64,000 bases of DNA from Streptomyces sp. NRRL B-24484 (GCF_000717715.1 NZ_JOAI01000002.1:124001-188000), one strand, 5' to 3'; positions 17,912 through 28,413 are shown, counted from the stretch's first letter. Translations and numbers: made by a program. Notes: generated from the sequence alone by a model not told the origin.

Positions 17912-18997
17912 TCAGCCCGCCGTCAGGACGACCGCGGCGAGGGCCGCGACCAGCGCCAGCAGGACCCCGCCGACCAGCAGCGGGCCGAGCAGCGCGGGCG
18001 GCACCCGGGAGGGGCCGCGGGGCACCGGCAGGTGCCGCTCGCCGTGCCGACGCCCGCGCGGGTGCGGCACCACCGGCCCGGCCGGCCGCACCACCGGCAG
18101 CAGCGGCGGCTCCTCCTCACCGGGGCCGAACGGCTCGGGTGCGCCGGCGAGCACGGCGCGCACCCGCCGCTGGACGTCCTCGGCGGTGGGCCGGGCGGTC
18201 GGACCGAGGTCGAGGAGCTCCTCGACCAGGCCGCGCAGCGGACCGCAGCCGTCGGCGGGGTAGCGCCGGCCGTCGCGGACGGCGGCGAGCAGCGTCGGCA
18301 GGTCGTCCTCGGGGTAGGGCCCGTGGCCGGTGAGCAGCCGGTAGAGCAGCACGCCGAGCGCCCAGCAGTCGCCGGGCGGGCCTGCGTCGGCGGGCCAGTG
18401 CTCGGCCCGGGGGCCGAACAGGTCGGCGCGGGCCTCGTACCGGCGGCGCGGGACGGACCCGGCGAGCTGGAGGCAGACCGCCTCCCGGGCGGCGCCGAGG
18501 AGCAGCCCGCCGAGCATCGCCGCGCCGTCCTCGCAGACCAGCACCGCGTCGGCGGTGACGTGGCCGTGCACCAGGCCGGCGCCGTGCAGGGCGCGCAGCG
18601 CGCCGGCGAGGTCCGCGGCCAGTTCGGCGACCCGGTACGGCGGCACCGGGCCGCCGTCGGCGAGTTCGGCGAGCGGCGCGCCGGCCAGCCGTTCGGCCGC
18701 CACCCACAGCAGGTCGCCCTCGGCGGCCGCGCCGGTCTCGACGAGCAGCCGCGGGTGGCGCGGCACCCGGTCGGCCAGTGCGGCGACGGGGCCGGCGATC
18801 CGGTCGCCGCGGCGGGCGTCGGCGTCCTCGTACAGGTCGTCGTCCGCCCCGCCCGGGACGAGCAGTTCCGGCAGGTCGAGGGCGTGCAGCAGGACCGGCG
18901 CGCCCGTGTGCACGTCCTGCGCGGGCAGGCCGGCTCCCGTCGGACGGTCCGTCACCCGGTACCGTCCGGCCACCAGCTGACCGGGGGCCGCTCGCAT
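17912..18997 (-). CDS. Membrane-anchored pseudokinase
   Basis: 361-residue protein with the outline of a Hanks-type kinase but without its catalytic residues. GRYRVTDRP at residue 11 aligns with the start of the kinase fold, yet the glycine loop is replaced by TGAGLPAQDV, the ATP-binding Lys by His38 (VLLHALD), the HRD catalytic motif by HGH (144-146), and DFG by LGG (162-164). The later structural helix is kept (GDCWALGVLLYRLLTGHGPYP, 209-229). A Pro-rich stretch leads to one C-terminal membrane span (about 337-360) with almost no outside part. It lies between two active kinases, so a scaffold or regulator of them is likely (inference). Confidence 0.82.
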   Translation of the reverse strand: MRAAPGQLVAGRYRVTDRPTGAGLPAQDVHTGAPVLLHALDLPELLVPGGADDDLYEDADARRGDRIAGPVAALADRVPRHPRLLVETGAAAEGDLLWVAAERLAGAPLAELADGGPVPPYRVAELAADLAGALRALHGAGLVHGHVTADAVLVCEDGAAMLGGLLLGAAREAVCLQLAGSVPRRRYEARADLFGPRAEHWPADAGPPGDCWALGVLLYRLLTGHGPYPEDDLPTLLAAVRDGRRYPADGCGPLRGLVEELLDLGPTARPTAEDVQRRVRAVLAGAPEPFGPGEEEPPLLPVVRPAGPVVPHPRGRRHGERHLPVPRGPSRVPPALLGPLLVGGVLLALVAALAAVVLTAG

Positions 18998-19346
18998 GTC
19001 CGACTTCCTCTCGCCCCGGCCAGGGTACGTCGCCGCGGGGCCGGGATCGCGGCACCGACCGGACGGATCCGATCGATGTGGCCTTCGACGTGCTCGGCGG
19101 CGGCGACGGGCGGGGCGCCGGGAACGCCGCCGTGCGCACCGCCGGGGCCGCCGCGGTGCCCGGCGGGGAGCCGGTGGCGTCGACGGCCGGGCGGCGCCCG
19201 GTCCACGTCCGCAGGGGTGCGCCGGTGCTGACCGGCCGTCGGCTGCTCCTCCTCAAGGACGGCGGGCCGCCGGTGCCGGTTGCGCCGGCCGGCTCGGGGC
19301 GGCCGGAGCGACGAGGGGTTCGCCCGGGCGGTCGGGGCGGTCCGGG
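18998..19346. other. Non-coding gap between pseudokinase and kinase genes
   Basis: About 350 nt. A plus-strand frame reading DVLGGGDGRGAGNAAV is open through it but has no start with a ribosome site and would run into the kinase gene antisense. I see no terminator and no clear promoter motif; the pseudokinase promoter may lie here. Confidence 0.4.
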
Positions 19347-21296
19347 TCAGGGCGCGGGCTGGAAGGTGGCGAAGCCGATGCTGCGGGCCGCCGTGTTGGC
19401 CGCCGAGTTCCAGTCCGCGTCGGCGGTCGTCCAGTAGAGGGCGTAGCCGTACTTGCCGTTGCCGGTGACGAAGCCCCGGTTGAGCGAGTGGGAGGTGGTG
19501 CTGCTGCCGCTGGTCCACTCCCAGTCGGCGGCGTTGGTCCACTCCCGGTAGGTGATCGCCTTCAGCTGGATGCGCTGGTAGTTGGCCCAGTGCTGCGAGC
19601 GCTCGCTGTCCTGCCAGTCGGCGAGGGCGCTGTCGTTGGCGCCGACCGTCCAGTCGACCATCAGCTTCAGCCCGTTGCCCTCGAAGTTGCGGCTGGTCGC
19701 GTCGTAGGCCCTGCCCGCGTCGGCCATCCACTCTGGCAGCACGATCGAGAAGCCGGAGGCGTCGTGGACGGTCCGGTAGCCGGCGGGGACGGCGCCGTCC
19801 TTGCCGCCGGGCGCGGGCGTGCCGGGCGCCGCGTCGCCGGGGGCGGGGGTGTTCGAGGGCGGGGTGCTCGGGGCGGCGGAGGCGCCCGCGCCGGGGGACG
19901 CCGACGCGGCGGGGGACGCGCCCGTACCGGCCGCCGGCGAGCCACCGGTCCCGAGGACGGGCGCCGCGGCCGAGGCCGCGGAGTCGGCGGACTTCCCGCC
20001 GTGCTTGCCGGCTCGCTCGCCGTCCCCGCCGCCGTTGTTCAGCAGCGCGATCACGCCGACCAGAACGAGCACCAGCAGCAGCGCGCCGCCGGCCAGCAGC
20101 GCGATGCGCGGGTTGCGCCGCTCCCGGGGCACGACCGGCAGGGCCTCGGTGGGCGGGGCGGGCGGCAGCAGCCGGGCGGCGGCCGCGGGCACGGCGGCCG
20201 CGGGCACGGCGGCCGCGGGGGGTATCGCCTCGGCCGAGCGGCTGCCGACCCGGACGGTGCCGACCCCGCCGCGCTGCGGCGGGGCGGACCGGTCGGCGGC
20301 GGGCGTGCCGGCGGGCTTCCCGGCCGGTGCGGACGCGGGCGTGGCGGGCTTCTTCGCGGTGCCGGCCACGGCGGCTGCGGCCGCGGCGGCCGCCGGTGCG
20401 GCGGCGGTGCGGCCGCCGCCGGCCACCGGGACGGCCTGCTGCGTGGTGGCCTCGGCCCGGGCGGTGGACTCGGCGACGATCCGCCGCAGCTGGGCGCGGG
20501 TCGCCGAGGCGTCCAGGCGCCGGTCCGGGTCCTTCTCCAGCAGCCCCTCGATGACCGGCCGCAGCGGGCCGGCGTTGAGCGGCGGGGCGAGGTCCTCGGT
20601 CATCACGGCGGTGAGCGTGGCGAGCGCCGATCCCCGGTCGTACGGGGGCTTGCCCTCGACCATCGAGTAGAGCGTGCCGCCGAGCGACCACAGGTCGGCC
20701 GGCGGGCCGGGCTTGCGGCCCTTGGCCCGCTCCGGCGAGATGTACGAGGGGGCACCGACCAGCATGCCGGTGGAGGTGACGGAGCTGTCGCCCTCGACGC
20801 TCGCGATGCCGAAGTCGGTGAGCACCACCCGTCCGTCGTCGCCGATCAGCACGTTGGACGGCTTGACGTCGCGGTGCAGGATGCCGTGCTCGTGGGCGGC
20901 GCACAGCACGCCCAGCACGTCGAGGGCGATCGCGGCGGCGCGGGCGGGCTCCAGCGGGCCGTCGTCCTTGATGACGTCGGCGAGGGAGCGGGACTCGACC
21001 AGCTCCATGACGATCCAGGGCCGCTCGTCCTCCTCGACCACGTCGAAGACGGTGACGGCGGCGGTGTGCCGGATCCGCGCGGTGGCCTTCGCCTCGCGCA
21101 GCGTCCGGACGATCAGGCGGTGCTTCTCGTCCTCGTCGACGGCGTCGGTCATCCGCAGTTCCTTGACCGCGACGACCCGGCCGAGCATCTCGTCCTCGGC
21201 CCGCCAGACCGTGCCCATTCCGCCACGGCCGAGGACGTCGCTCAAGCGGTACCGGCCGGCGAGCAGACGGCCGGTGGGCTCCTGCGGCTGCGTCAT
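19347..21296 (-). CDS. Membrane Ser/Thr protein kinase (PknB-like)
   Basis: 649-residue Hanks-type kinase with all catalytic motifs: LGRGGMGTVW, Lys45 in VAVKEL, HRDVKPSN (141-148), DFG (161-163) and SPERAKG. A long low-complexity linker follows (about 275-395), rich in Ala and Pro, with a 15-nt tandem repeat coding VPAAA at 20179-20219. One membrane span (about 398-420) leads to a Gly/Ser/Pro-rich spacer and an outside C-terminal domain of about 130 residues containing several Trp and Tyr. The outside domain resembles that of the kinase at 16023 in position but not obviously in sequence. Start ATG at 21296 precedes MTQPQEPTGRLLAGRY. Confidence 0.88.
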   Translation of the reverse strand: MTQPQEPTGRLLAGRYRLSDVLGRGGMGTVWRAEDEMLGRVVAVKELRMTDAVDEDEKHRLIVRTLREAKATARIRHTAAVTVFDVVEEDERPWIVMELVESRSLADVIKDDGPLEPARAAAIALDVLGVLCAAHEHGILHRDVKPSNVLIGDDGRVVLTDFGIASVEGDSSVTSTGMLVGAPSYISPERAKGRKPGPPADLWSLGGTLYSMVEGKPPYDRGSALATLTAVMTEDLAPPLNAGPLRPVIEGLLEKDPDRRLDASATRAQLRRIVAESTARAEATTQQAVPVAGGGRTAAAPAAAAAAAAVAGTAKKPATPASAPAGKPAGTPAADRSAPPQRGGVGTVRVGSRSAEAIPPAAAVPAAAVPAAAARLLPPAPPTEALPVVPRERRNPRIALLAGGALLLVLVLVGVIALLNNGGGDGERAGKHGGKSADSAASAAAPVLGTGGSPAAGTGASPAASASPGAGASAAPSTPPSNTPAPGDAAPGTPAPGGKDGAVPAGYRTVHDASGFSIVLPEWMADAGRAYDATSRNFEGNGLKLMVDWTVGANDSALADWQDSERSQHWANYQRIQLKAITYREWTNAADWEWTSGSSTTSHSLNRGFVTGNGKYGYALYWTTADADWNSAANTAARSIGFATFQPAP

Positions 21297-21656
21297 CGGT
21301 GCGCTCCCCCATGTGTTGCTGGCCGTGTGGTCATGACGGCGCGTCGGGCCGCAACGGGCGGCGGCACCCGGGGCTCAGAACGCCAAGTGCCCATCATCCC
21401 CTGTCGCTTCGGCCCGGGACCAATCGGCCCCACGGCCTTCGGACGGTCCGCGGCCGGCCGGCGTCCCGTTCGTGGCCGAAAAAGCACTGGCGTGGGCGGA
21501 TCGATCGTCCCACCGGCTCGCACACGTTCACGAATTCTCCCACGGTGGCGCACGATCACTCCACGCGGGTGCCGTGCTGACGCCCCGCCACCGGCACGCC
21601 GGAGCCCCCGACCGCGGACGGACGGGGGCTCCGGGGGCAGCAGCAGCAGCGGCGGA
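21297..21656. other. Intergenic region between kinase start and guaB3 end
   Basis: About 360 nt containing the guaB3 terminator (21599-21634) and, nearer 21300-21550, sequence that must hold the kinase promoter. AT-richer patches such as ACGAATTCTCCCACG stand out from the GC background, but I cannot assign a -35/-10 pair with confidence. No gene seen. Confidence 0.4.
21599..21634 (-). terminator. Terminator hairpin after guaB3
   Basis: Perfect 12-bp stem (CCGGAGCCCCCG with CGGGGGCTCCGG) and a 12-nt loop, starting about 22 nt after the guaB3 stop codon. No U tract. Confidence 0.65.
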
Positions 21657-22781
21657 TCAGCCGTGCAGCGCCGGGTTGACGGTGACCTCGACCCGCTGGA
21701 ACTCCTTGAGCTCCGAGTAGCCGGTGGTGGCCATGGCCCGGCGCAGCGCACCGAAGAGGTTCATGGTGCCGTCGGGGGTGTGCGACGGGCCGGTGAGGAT
21801 CTCCGCGATGGTGCCCACGGTACCCAGGTCGACCTTCTTGCCGCGCGGCACGTCGTCGTGCACGGCCTCCATGCCCCAGTGGTGGCCCTTGCCGGGCGCG
21901 TCTGTGGCGCGGGCCAGCGCGGCACCGATCATCACGGCGTCCGCACCGCAGGCGACGGCCTTGGCGATGTCGCCGCTGTAGCCGACGCCGCCGTCCGCGA
22001 TGACGTGCACGTAGCGGCCGCCGGACTCGTCCATGTAGTCGCGGCGGGCGGCGGCCACGTCGGCGACCGCGGTGGCCATGGGCACCTGGATGCCCAGCAC
22101 GTTGCGGGTGGTGTGGGCGGCGCCACCGCCGAAGCCGACCAGCACGCCGGCCGCGCCGGTGCGCATCAGGTGCAGCGCCGCGGTGTAGGTGGCGCAGCCG
22201 CCGACGATGACCGGCACGTCGAGCTCGTAGATGAACTGCTTGAGGTTGAGCGGCTCGGCGGCCGAGGAGACGTGCTCGGCGGAGACGGTGGTGCCGCGGA
22301 TCACGAAGACGTCCACGCCGGCGTCGACGACGGCCTTGGAGAACTCGGCGGTGCGCTGCGGCGAGAGGGCGGCGGCGGTGACGACGCCGGAGTCACGGAC
22401 CTCCTTGATCCGCTGCCCGATCAGCTCGGCCTTGATCGGCTCGGCGTAGATCTCCTGCAGGCGGCGGGTGGCGTCGGCCTCGTCGGAGATGCCGGCGATC
22501 TCCTCCAGCAGCGGCTGCGGGTCCTCGTAGCGGGTCCAGAGGCCTTCGAGGTTGAGCACGCCGAGGCCGCCGAGCTTGCCGATGGCGATGGCCTGCTGCG
22601 GCGAGACCACGCTGTCCATGGGGGCCGCCAGGAAGGGCAGCTCGAAGCGGTAGGCGTCGATCTGCCAGGCGATCGAGACCTCCTTCGGGTCCCGCGTACG
22701 GCGGCTGGGGACGACGGCGATGTCGTCGAAGGCGTACGCCCGGCGGCCGCGCTTGCCTCGCCCGATCTCGATCTCAGTCAC
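21657..22781 (-). CDS. guaB3: GuaB3-family IMP dehydrogenase-related protein
   Basis: 374-residue TIM-barrel protein of the IMP dehydrogenase/GMP reductase superfamily, lacking the CBS pair found in GuaB. Typical stretches are FDDIAVVPSRRTRDP, LAAPMDSVVSP and HVIADGGVGYSGDIAKA. In the active-site loop, GFGGGAAHTTR (216-226) aligns with [11 protein letters not shown] of GuaB, so His223 stands where the catalytic Cys should be. Start is a GTG at 22781 with AGAAGG upstream; the frame is open further, but that sequence lies in the guaB terminator region. It follows guaB on the same strand, 170 nt away with a hairpin between. Activity is uncertain; a GMP reductase or regulatory role is possible. 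Confidence 0.88.
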   Translation of the reverse strand: MTEIEIGRGKRGRRAYAFDDIAVVPSRRTRDPKEVSIAWQIDAYRFELPFLAAPMDSVVSPQQAIAIGKLGGLGVLNLEGLWTRYEDPQPLLEEIAGISDEADATRRLQEIYAEPIKAELIGQRIKEVRDSGVVTAAALSPQRTAEFSKAVVDAGVDVFVIRGTTVSAEHVSSAAEPLNLKQFIYELDVPVIVGGCATYTAALHLMRTGAAGVLVGFGGGAAHTTRNVLGIQVPMATAVADVAAARRDYMDESGGRYVHVIADGGVGYSGDIAKAVACGADAVMIGAALARATDAPGKGHHWGMEAVHDDVPRGKKVDLGTVGTIAEILTGPSHTPDGTMNLFGALRRAMATTGYSELKEFQRVEVTVNPALHG

Positions 22782-22891
22782 TTCGAGCCCTTCTGCTGCT
22801 GTGCATCTGCCGGCCGGGTCACCCCGGCCGCCCCCCAGTATCCCGCACCTGCCCCGACGGCCGCCGCCACCGTCCGCGACACGGGCACGCG

Positions 22892-22929
22892 CGAGGGGCG
22901 CGCGGGGAGGGATCCCCACGCGCCCCTCG
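22892..22929 (-). terminator. Hairpin after guaB
   Basis: 17-nt arms with one mismatch (22892-22908 and 22913-22929) around a short loop, 22 nt after the guaB stop codon. It separates guaB from guaB3 and may reduce read-through. Confidence 0.6.
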
Positions 22930-22951
22930 GGGTGCGGTCGTGCCCGGTCGC

Positions 22952-24523
<1,572 letters not shown>

Positions 24524-24734
24524 TCAGGAGGGCGCGGCGTCGGCCTGCGGTCGGACCGTCACCACACCCGCGCGCACCGGCACGGGCGGACCGCCAAGAC
24601 GCCGCAATGCTCGGAGGTTCCTCCAAGGGAACCCCGGTCGCACCCACGAAACTTTGGCGACCTGCCCAGGCGCCGATACCTCATGGTACTGGTGTCCGGA
24701 GTGTCGGTTGGCGCTCTCCTTGACAACGCAGAAG

Positions 24735-25427
24735 TCAGGAGGACTCTTCCGCGAGCGCCCGAAGTCTGCTGAGGGCCCGGTGCTGGGCCACCCGGACGGC
24801 GCCCGGGGACATGCCGAGCACCTCGCCGGTCTCCTCGGCGGACAGCCCGGCGGCCACCCGCAGCAGCACGAGTTCGCGCTGGCGGGCCGGCAGGTTGGAG
24901 AGCAGCTCCTTGATCCAGGCCGCGTCGCTGCTGAGCAGCGCACGCTCCTCCGGGCCGAGCGACTCGTCCGGGGTCTCCGGCAGGTCGTCGGGCGGGATCA
25001 CGGTGGAACCGGGGCCGCGCATCGCCGCCCGCTGCAGGTCGGCGATCTTGTGCGCGGCGATGCCGTAGACGAAGGCCTCGAACGGCCGCCCCTCGTCGCG
25101 GTAGCGCGGCAGTGCGCAGAGCACCGCCACGCAGACCTCCTGCACCACGTCGTCCACGTGGTGCCGGGCGCCGCCGGGCAGCCGGACGAGCCGGCCCCGG
25201 CAGTAGCGCAGCGCGAGCGGGTGGACATAGGCGAGCAGGGCGTCGACGGCCGGGCCCTCGCCGGCGACGGCGGCCGCGACGACCTCGTTCAGCTGGGGGG
25301 ACGCGCCGCTGCCGAGCACGGGCCGGCGCGGCGCACCGGCGTCCGCGTACGACGCGTCGCCCGGACCGCCGGGCTGGGCCGGGTCGGGCCGGGCCTCGCC
25401 GGGGGCGGAGGCCTCGTCGTCACGCAT
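24735..25427 (-). CDS. shbA: ECF-type RNA polymerase sigma factor ShbA
   Basis: Small sigma factor. Region 2 is near 75-140 ([20 protein letters not shown], with [18 protein letters not shown]) and region 4 near 170-225 ([39 protein letters not shown]). In Streptomyces, the sigma gene between guaB and bldM is shbA, which drives transcription of the principal sigma gene hrdB; position and sequence both fit. I use ATG 25427 (MRDDEASAP), giving 230 residues; the frame stays open upstream to 25631, so a longer form starting MHNSGRG is conceivable. The anti-sigma partner, if any, is not adjacent. Confidence 0.85.
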   Translation of the reverse strand: MRDDEASAPGEARPDPAQPGGPGDASYADAGAPRRPVLGSGASPQLNEVVAAAVAGEGPAVDALLAYVHPLALRYCRGRLVRLPGGARHHVDDVVQEVCVAVLCALPRYRDEGRPFEAFVYGIAAHKIADLQRAAMRGPGSTVIPPDDLPETPDESLGPEERALLSSDAAWIKELLSNLPARQRELVLLRVAAGLSAEETGEVLGMSPGAVRVAQHRALSRLRALAEESS

Positions 25428-25676
25428 CGGTCCATGGTGCCTGGTCGCTCCGGAGAACGCGGCACCGCGTCCGGAGTTGTGCATCGGAACGTTATGCGTG
25501 ATCGACGTACCCACCGCACCGCCTCCCGCCCCTGTGCCCGTCGTTCCTGCTGCGGTTGCACTCGTCTCCGCAGTACCCGTCCGCTGGTTCCCGAGGTGCT
25601 CCACTCCTCCATGGTGCAGCCTCGGGACCACGACGTCACACGTCCGGGCCCGGGGAGCCGCGAAGCGGCCGCCCCG

Positions 25677-26288
25677 TCAGCGGACGAGGCCCCAGCGGAA
25701 GCCGAGCGCCACGGCGTGCGCGCGGTCCGACGCGCCGAGCTTCTTGAACAGGCGCCGGGCGTGCGTCTTGACCGTGTCCTCGGAGAGGAAGAGCTCGCGG
25801 CCGATCTCCGCGTTGCTCCGGCCGTGGCTCATGCCCTCCAGCACCTGGATCTCACGGGCCGTCAGCGTCGGCGCCGCCCCCATGTCGGGGCTGCGCAGCC
25901 GGCGCGGCGCGAGTCGCCACGTCGGGTCGGCGAGCGCCTGGGTGACGGTGGCCCGCAGCTCGGCGCGCGAGGCGTCCTTGTGCAGGTAGCCGCGGGCGCC
26001 GGCGGCGACGGCGAGCGCCACGCCGTCCAGGTCCTCGGCGACGGTGAGCATGATGATGCGGGCGCCCGGGTCCGCGGACAGCAGCCGCCGGACCGTCTCC
26101 ACCCCGCCGAGGCCGGGCATCCGGACGTCCATCAGAACGAGATCGGAGCGGTCGGCCACCCAGCGGCGGAGGACCTCCTCACCGTTCGTCGCAGTGGTCA
26201 CCCGGTCGACGCCGGGCACGGTCGCGACCGCTCGGCGAAGCGCCTCCCGGGCGAGCGGGGAATCGTCGCAGACGAGTACGGATGTCAT
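25677..26288 (-). CDS. bldM: Developmental response regulator BldM
   Basis: 203-residue atypical response regulator needed for aerial hyphae and sporulation in Streptomyces. The receiver domain has DD at 8-9, Asp54 in VLMDVRMPG and the Lys in YLHKD. The C-terminal LuxR helix-turn-helix is LTAREIQVLEGMSHGRSNAE to SEDTVKTHARRLFKKL. The family is known to work without classical phosphorylation. The ATG at 26288 gives the standard length; the open frame upstream is not used. A BldN-type promoter lies about 155 nt upstream, and whiD is divergent, the arrangement known in S. coelicolor. Confidence 0.95.
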   Translation of the reverse strand: MTSVLVCDDSPLAREALRRAVATVPGVDRVTTATNGEEVLRRWVADRSDLVLMDVRMPGLGGVETVRRLLSADPGARIIMLTVAEDLDGVALAVAAGARGYLHKDASRAELRATVTQALADPTWRLAPRRLRSPDMGAAPTLTAREIQVLEGMSHGRSNAEIGRELFLSEDTVKTHARRLFKKLGASDRAHAVALGFRWGLVR

Positions 26289-26867
26289 GACCGTCCTCCG
26301 CAGCTGATCCGCGTCACGTTGAGCCTCCTGGCTGGTACGAAACCTCTCCGACACGGCCGTCTGGCGACGGACCCCGTTCTGATCGCCGATGCCACGGCGA
26401 TCGTTCCCGACGTCCGGCGCTTGCTAACCGCCTCCGTACATCCAACGACCGTCACTCGAATGAGTTACGGCCTTCGCGGCCACACCCACCACTGTACGTG
26501 GCCGACCCATCACGGATCGGCCACCTCGCGGTGCAACGCCGCAGATTCGTGCAGCGGATGCGCGGTCCGCGCGGCGCGTACGCCCGGTGTCCCGGGCCCG
26601 CACCCCGGGAGGGCCGGCGCACTGCCACCCGATTGCCACGCGGAGCCTGACCACCACCATGCCCCGTTTGTCCGTTTTTATAGCTTCTATACGGTCATTG
26701 ACTGTTGTGTCGGTGTGTGGGTGACTTGTCCTGTTGGGAGCCGTAAGTCATATTTCCAGGTGTCCGTACCGGCCCCGAGCAGCCTCGCCGCAGCGGGCGG
26801 GCCCCGAGACCTTTTTGCAACCGCGTCGATCCGAGCCCGAGTCCTGAGTCCTTGAAGGGAATGAGCC
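26289..26867. other. Divergent bldM-whiD regulatory region
   Basis: About 580 nt between two developmental genes. It contains the BldN-type bldM promoter (26442-26469). Toward whiD, 26670-26760 is markedly AT-richer than its surroundings, with the inverted repeat TATAG-CTT-CTATA (26679-26691) and TTGACT at 26698-26703, a possible -35 for whiD whose -10 is not clear. The whiD ribosome site is AAGGGA before ATG 26868. No further gene is seen. Confidence 0.6.
26442..26469 (-). promoter_or_regulatory. BldN-type sigma promoter of bldM
   Basis: On the minus strand, CGTAAC (26464-26469), a 16-nt spacer and CGTTGG (26442-26447). This differs at one base from the BldN consensus CGTAAC-N16-CGTTGA, and bldM is a known BldN target in Streptomyces. 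The leader to the bldM ATG is about 150 nt. Confidence 0.8.
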
Positions 26868-27197
26868 ATGGCAGATTTCTCCCGCCTCCCCGGCCCCAAC
26901 GCAGACCTCTGGGACTGGCAGCTCTCCGCCGCCTGCCGCGGCGTGGACAGTTCTCTCTTCTTCCACCCCGAGGGTGAGCGCGGGGCCGCGCGGAGCTCGC
27001 GCGAGGCCAGTGCCAAGGAGGTCTGCATGCGGTGCCCCGTCCGGGCCGAGTGCGCGGCGCACGCGCTGGCCGTACGGGAGCCCTACGGTGTGTGGGGCGG
27101 ACTGACCGAGGACGAGCGCGAGGAACTGCTGGGCCGCTCGCGGAACAGGCAGCTGGCCGAGGTGCCGCTGGCGATGCCGGCGAACGTCCGGCAGTGA
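26868..27197 (+). CDS. whiD: WhiB-family iron-sulfur regulator WhiD
   Basis: 109-residue WhiB-like protein. The four cluster ligands are Cys23, 53, 56 and 62 (spacing CX2CX5C at the end), followed by GVWGGLTEDEREEL, the family turn that contacts the principal sigma factor. The C-terminus is short and basic. It is required for late sporulation steps in Streptomyces, and its divergence from bldM identifies it as whiD rather than another Wbl protein. ATG at 26868 has AAGGGA 8-9 nt upstream. Confidence 0.95.
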   Translation: MADFSRLPGPNADLWDWQLSAACRGVDSSLFFHPEGERGAARSSREASAKEVCMRCPVRAECAAHALAVREPYGVWGGLTEDEREELLGRSRNRQLAEVPLAMPANVRQ

Positions 27198-27277
27198 TCC
27201 GCGGCCAGGGCTCGGCGCAGCGGGATCCGGCCGGACCGGCCGAGAAGAAACGTTTCGGCGGCGACCAGGACGGACGG

Positions 27278-27295
27278 CCGCCGACCGGTCGGCGG
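27278..27295. terminator. Palindrome between whiD and the LysR gene
   Basis: Perfect 18-bp palindrome CCGCCGACCGGTCGGCGG between convergent genes, 12 nt before the LysR-gene stop. Probably a shared bidirectional terminator; the loop would be very short. Confidence 0.45.
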
Positions 27296-27306
27296 ACGGC
27301 AGACGG

Positions 27307-28308
27307 TCAGCGGGCGGCGGCCGCCGCCACCAGCTGATCGAGCATCAGCCCCACCGCGGGCACCGCCGCGAGGTCCGGCAGGGTCAGCGCGACCACCTCG
27401 CGCCGCACCGGCTCGCCCGCGGCGGTCTCCAGCGGCACCACCGCGACGCCCTCGCGGCGCACCGCGTCCAGGGCCATGCCGGGCAGCACCGCCACCCCCA
27501 GTCCGGCCGCCACCAGTCCCACCACGGCGGGGTAGTCGTCGGTCGCGAAGTCGATCCTGGGCTGGAAGCCGGCGCCCTCGCAGAGCTCCACCAGGTGGCC
27601 GCGGCACTGCGGGCAGCCCGCGATCCACTGCTCGTCCGCCAGCTCGCCCACGCCCACCGGGCCGCCGTCGCGGTCCGCCAGCCGGTGGCCGGCCGGCACC
27701 AGGACCACCATCGGGTCGTCGAGCAGCGGCTGCACCACCAGATCGGACCAGTCGGTCGCGGCCGCGGACGCCGCGGCCTCCAGCGCCGCCTCGGCCCGGG
27801 CCTCGCGGGCCGAGGCGTGCGGGGACGACACCGCCGGGGCGCCGCCCTGCGAGTCCGGGTAGCGGAACGCCAGCGCCACCTCGCACTCCCCCGCCCGCAG
27901 CATCGCCGGGGACTCCGGCGGCTCCGCCTCCACCAGCGACACGCGCATGCCGGGGCTCGCCGCCCGAACCTGGGCCACCGCCTTCGGCACCAGCGTGGAG
28001 CTCGCCGTCGGGAAGGACACCAGGCGCACCCGGCCCGAGCGCAGGCCGGCGATCGCCGCGACCTCCTCCTCGGCGGCGGACAGGCCGGCCAGGATGCCGG
28101 AGGCGTGCTTCAGCAGCACCTCGCCGGCCTCGCTGAGCTGCATGCCCTTGCCGGAGCGGACCACCAGCGGGGTGGCCACCGACTTCTCCAGGGCCTTCAT
28201 CTGCTGGCTCACGGCGGGCTGGGTGCAGCCCAGCTCGCGCGCGGCGGCGGAGAAGGAACCGGTGCGGGCGACTGCGCGGAGCACTCGGAGGTGGCGGGCC
28301 TCGATCAT
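27307..28308 (-). CDS. LysR-family transcriptional regulator
   Basis: 333 residues. The N-terminal winged helix-turn-helix (MIEARHLRVLRAVARTGSFS, AAARELGCTQPAVSQQMKAL) is typical of LysR proteins. The effector domain follows, with an unusual Ala-rich insert (about 165-190, AREARAEAALEAAASAAA) absent from most family members. CPQCRGH near 230 is a Cys pair in the effector half. The ligand and targets cannot be told from sequence; neither neighbour (whiD convergent, groEL upstream on the same strand) is an obvious metabolic target. Confidence 0.9.
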   Translation of the reverse strand: MIEARHLRVLRAVARTGSFSAAARELGCTQPAVSQQMKALEKSVATPLVVRSGKGMQLSEAGEVLLKHASGILAGLSAAEEEVAAIAGLRSGRVRLVSFPTASSTLVPKAVAQVRAASPGMRVSLVEAEPPESPAMLRAGECEVALAFRYPDSQGGAPAVSSPHASAREARAEAALEAAASAAATDWSDLVVQPLLDDPMVVLVPAGHRLADRDGGPVGVGELADEQWIAGCPQCRGHLVELCEGAGFQPRIDFATDDYPAVVGLVAAGLGVAVLPGMALDAVRREGVAVVPLETAAGEPVRREVVALTLPDLAAVPAVGLMLDQLVAAAAAR

Positions 28309-28364
28309 GGCTCAGTTATAAGCCACCCTTTGAGCCCACCGGAAGCGAACGGATCACGGGAACG

Positions 28365-28413
28365 CCGGAGGCCCGGCCTCCCGCCCGTGGTGGGCGGGAG
28401 GCCGGGCCTCCGG
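28365..28413 (-). terminator. Strong terminator after groEL
   Basis: Perfect 22-bp stem (28365-28386 with 28392-28413) and a 5-nt loop, starting 14 nt after the groEL stop codon. It is the longest perfect hairpin I found here and lacks a U tract. Confidence 0.85.

Noticed and set aside
20179..20219. 15-nt tandem repeat, considered as CRISPR-like
   Set aside because: It lies in frame in the kinase linker and codes VPAAA repeats; there are no spacers.
26742..26770. CGTAAG about 120 nt before whiD as a BldN promoter
   Set aside because: With 16-17 nt spacing there is no CGTTGA-like -10.
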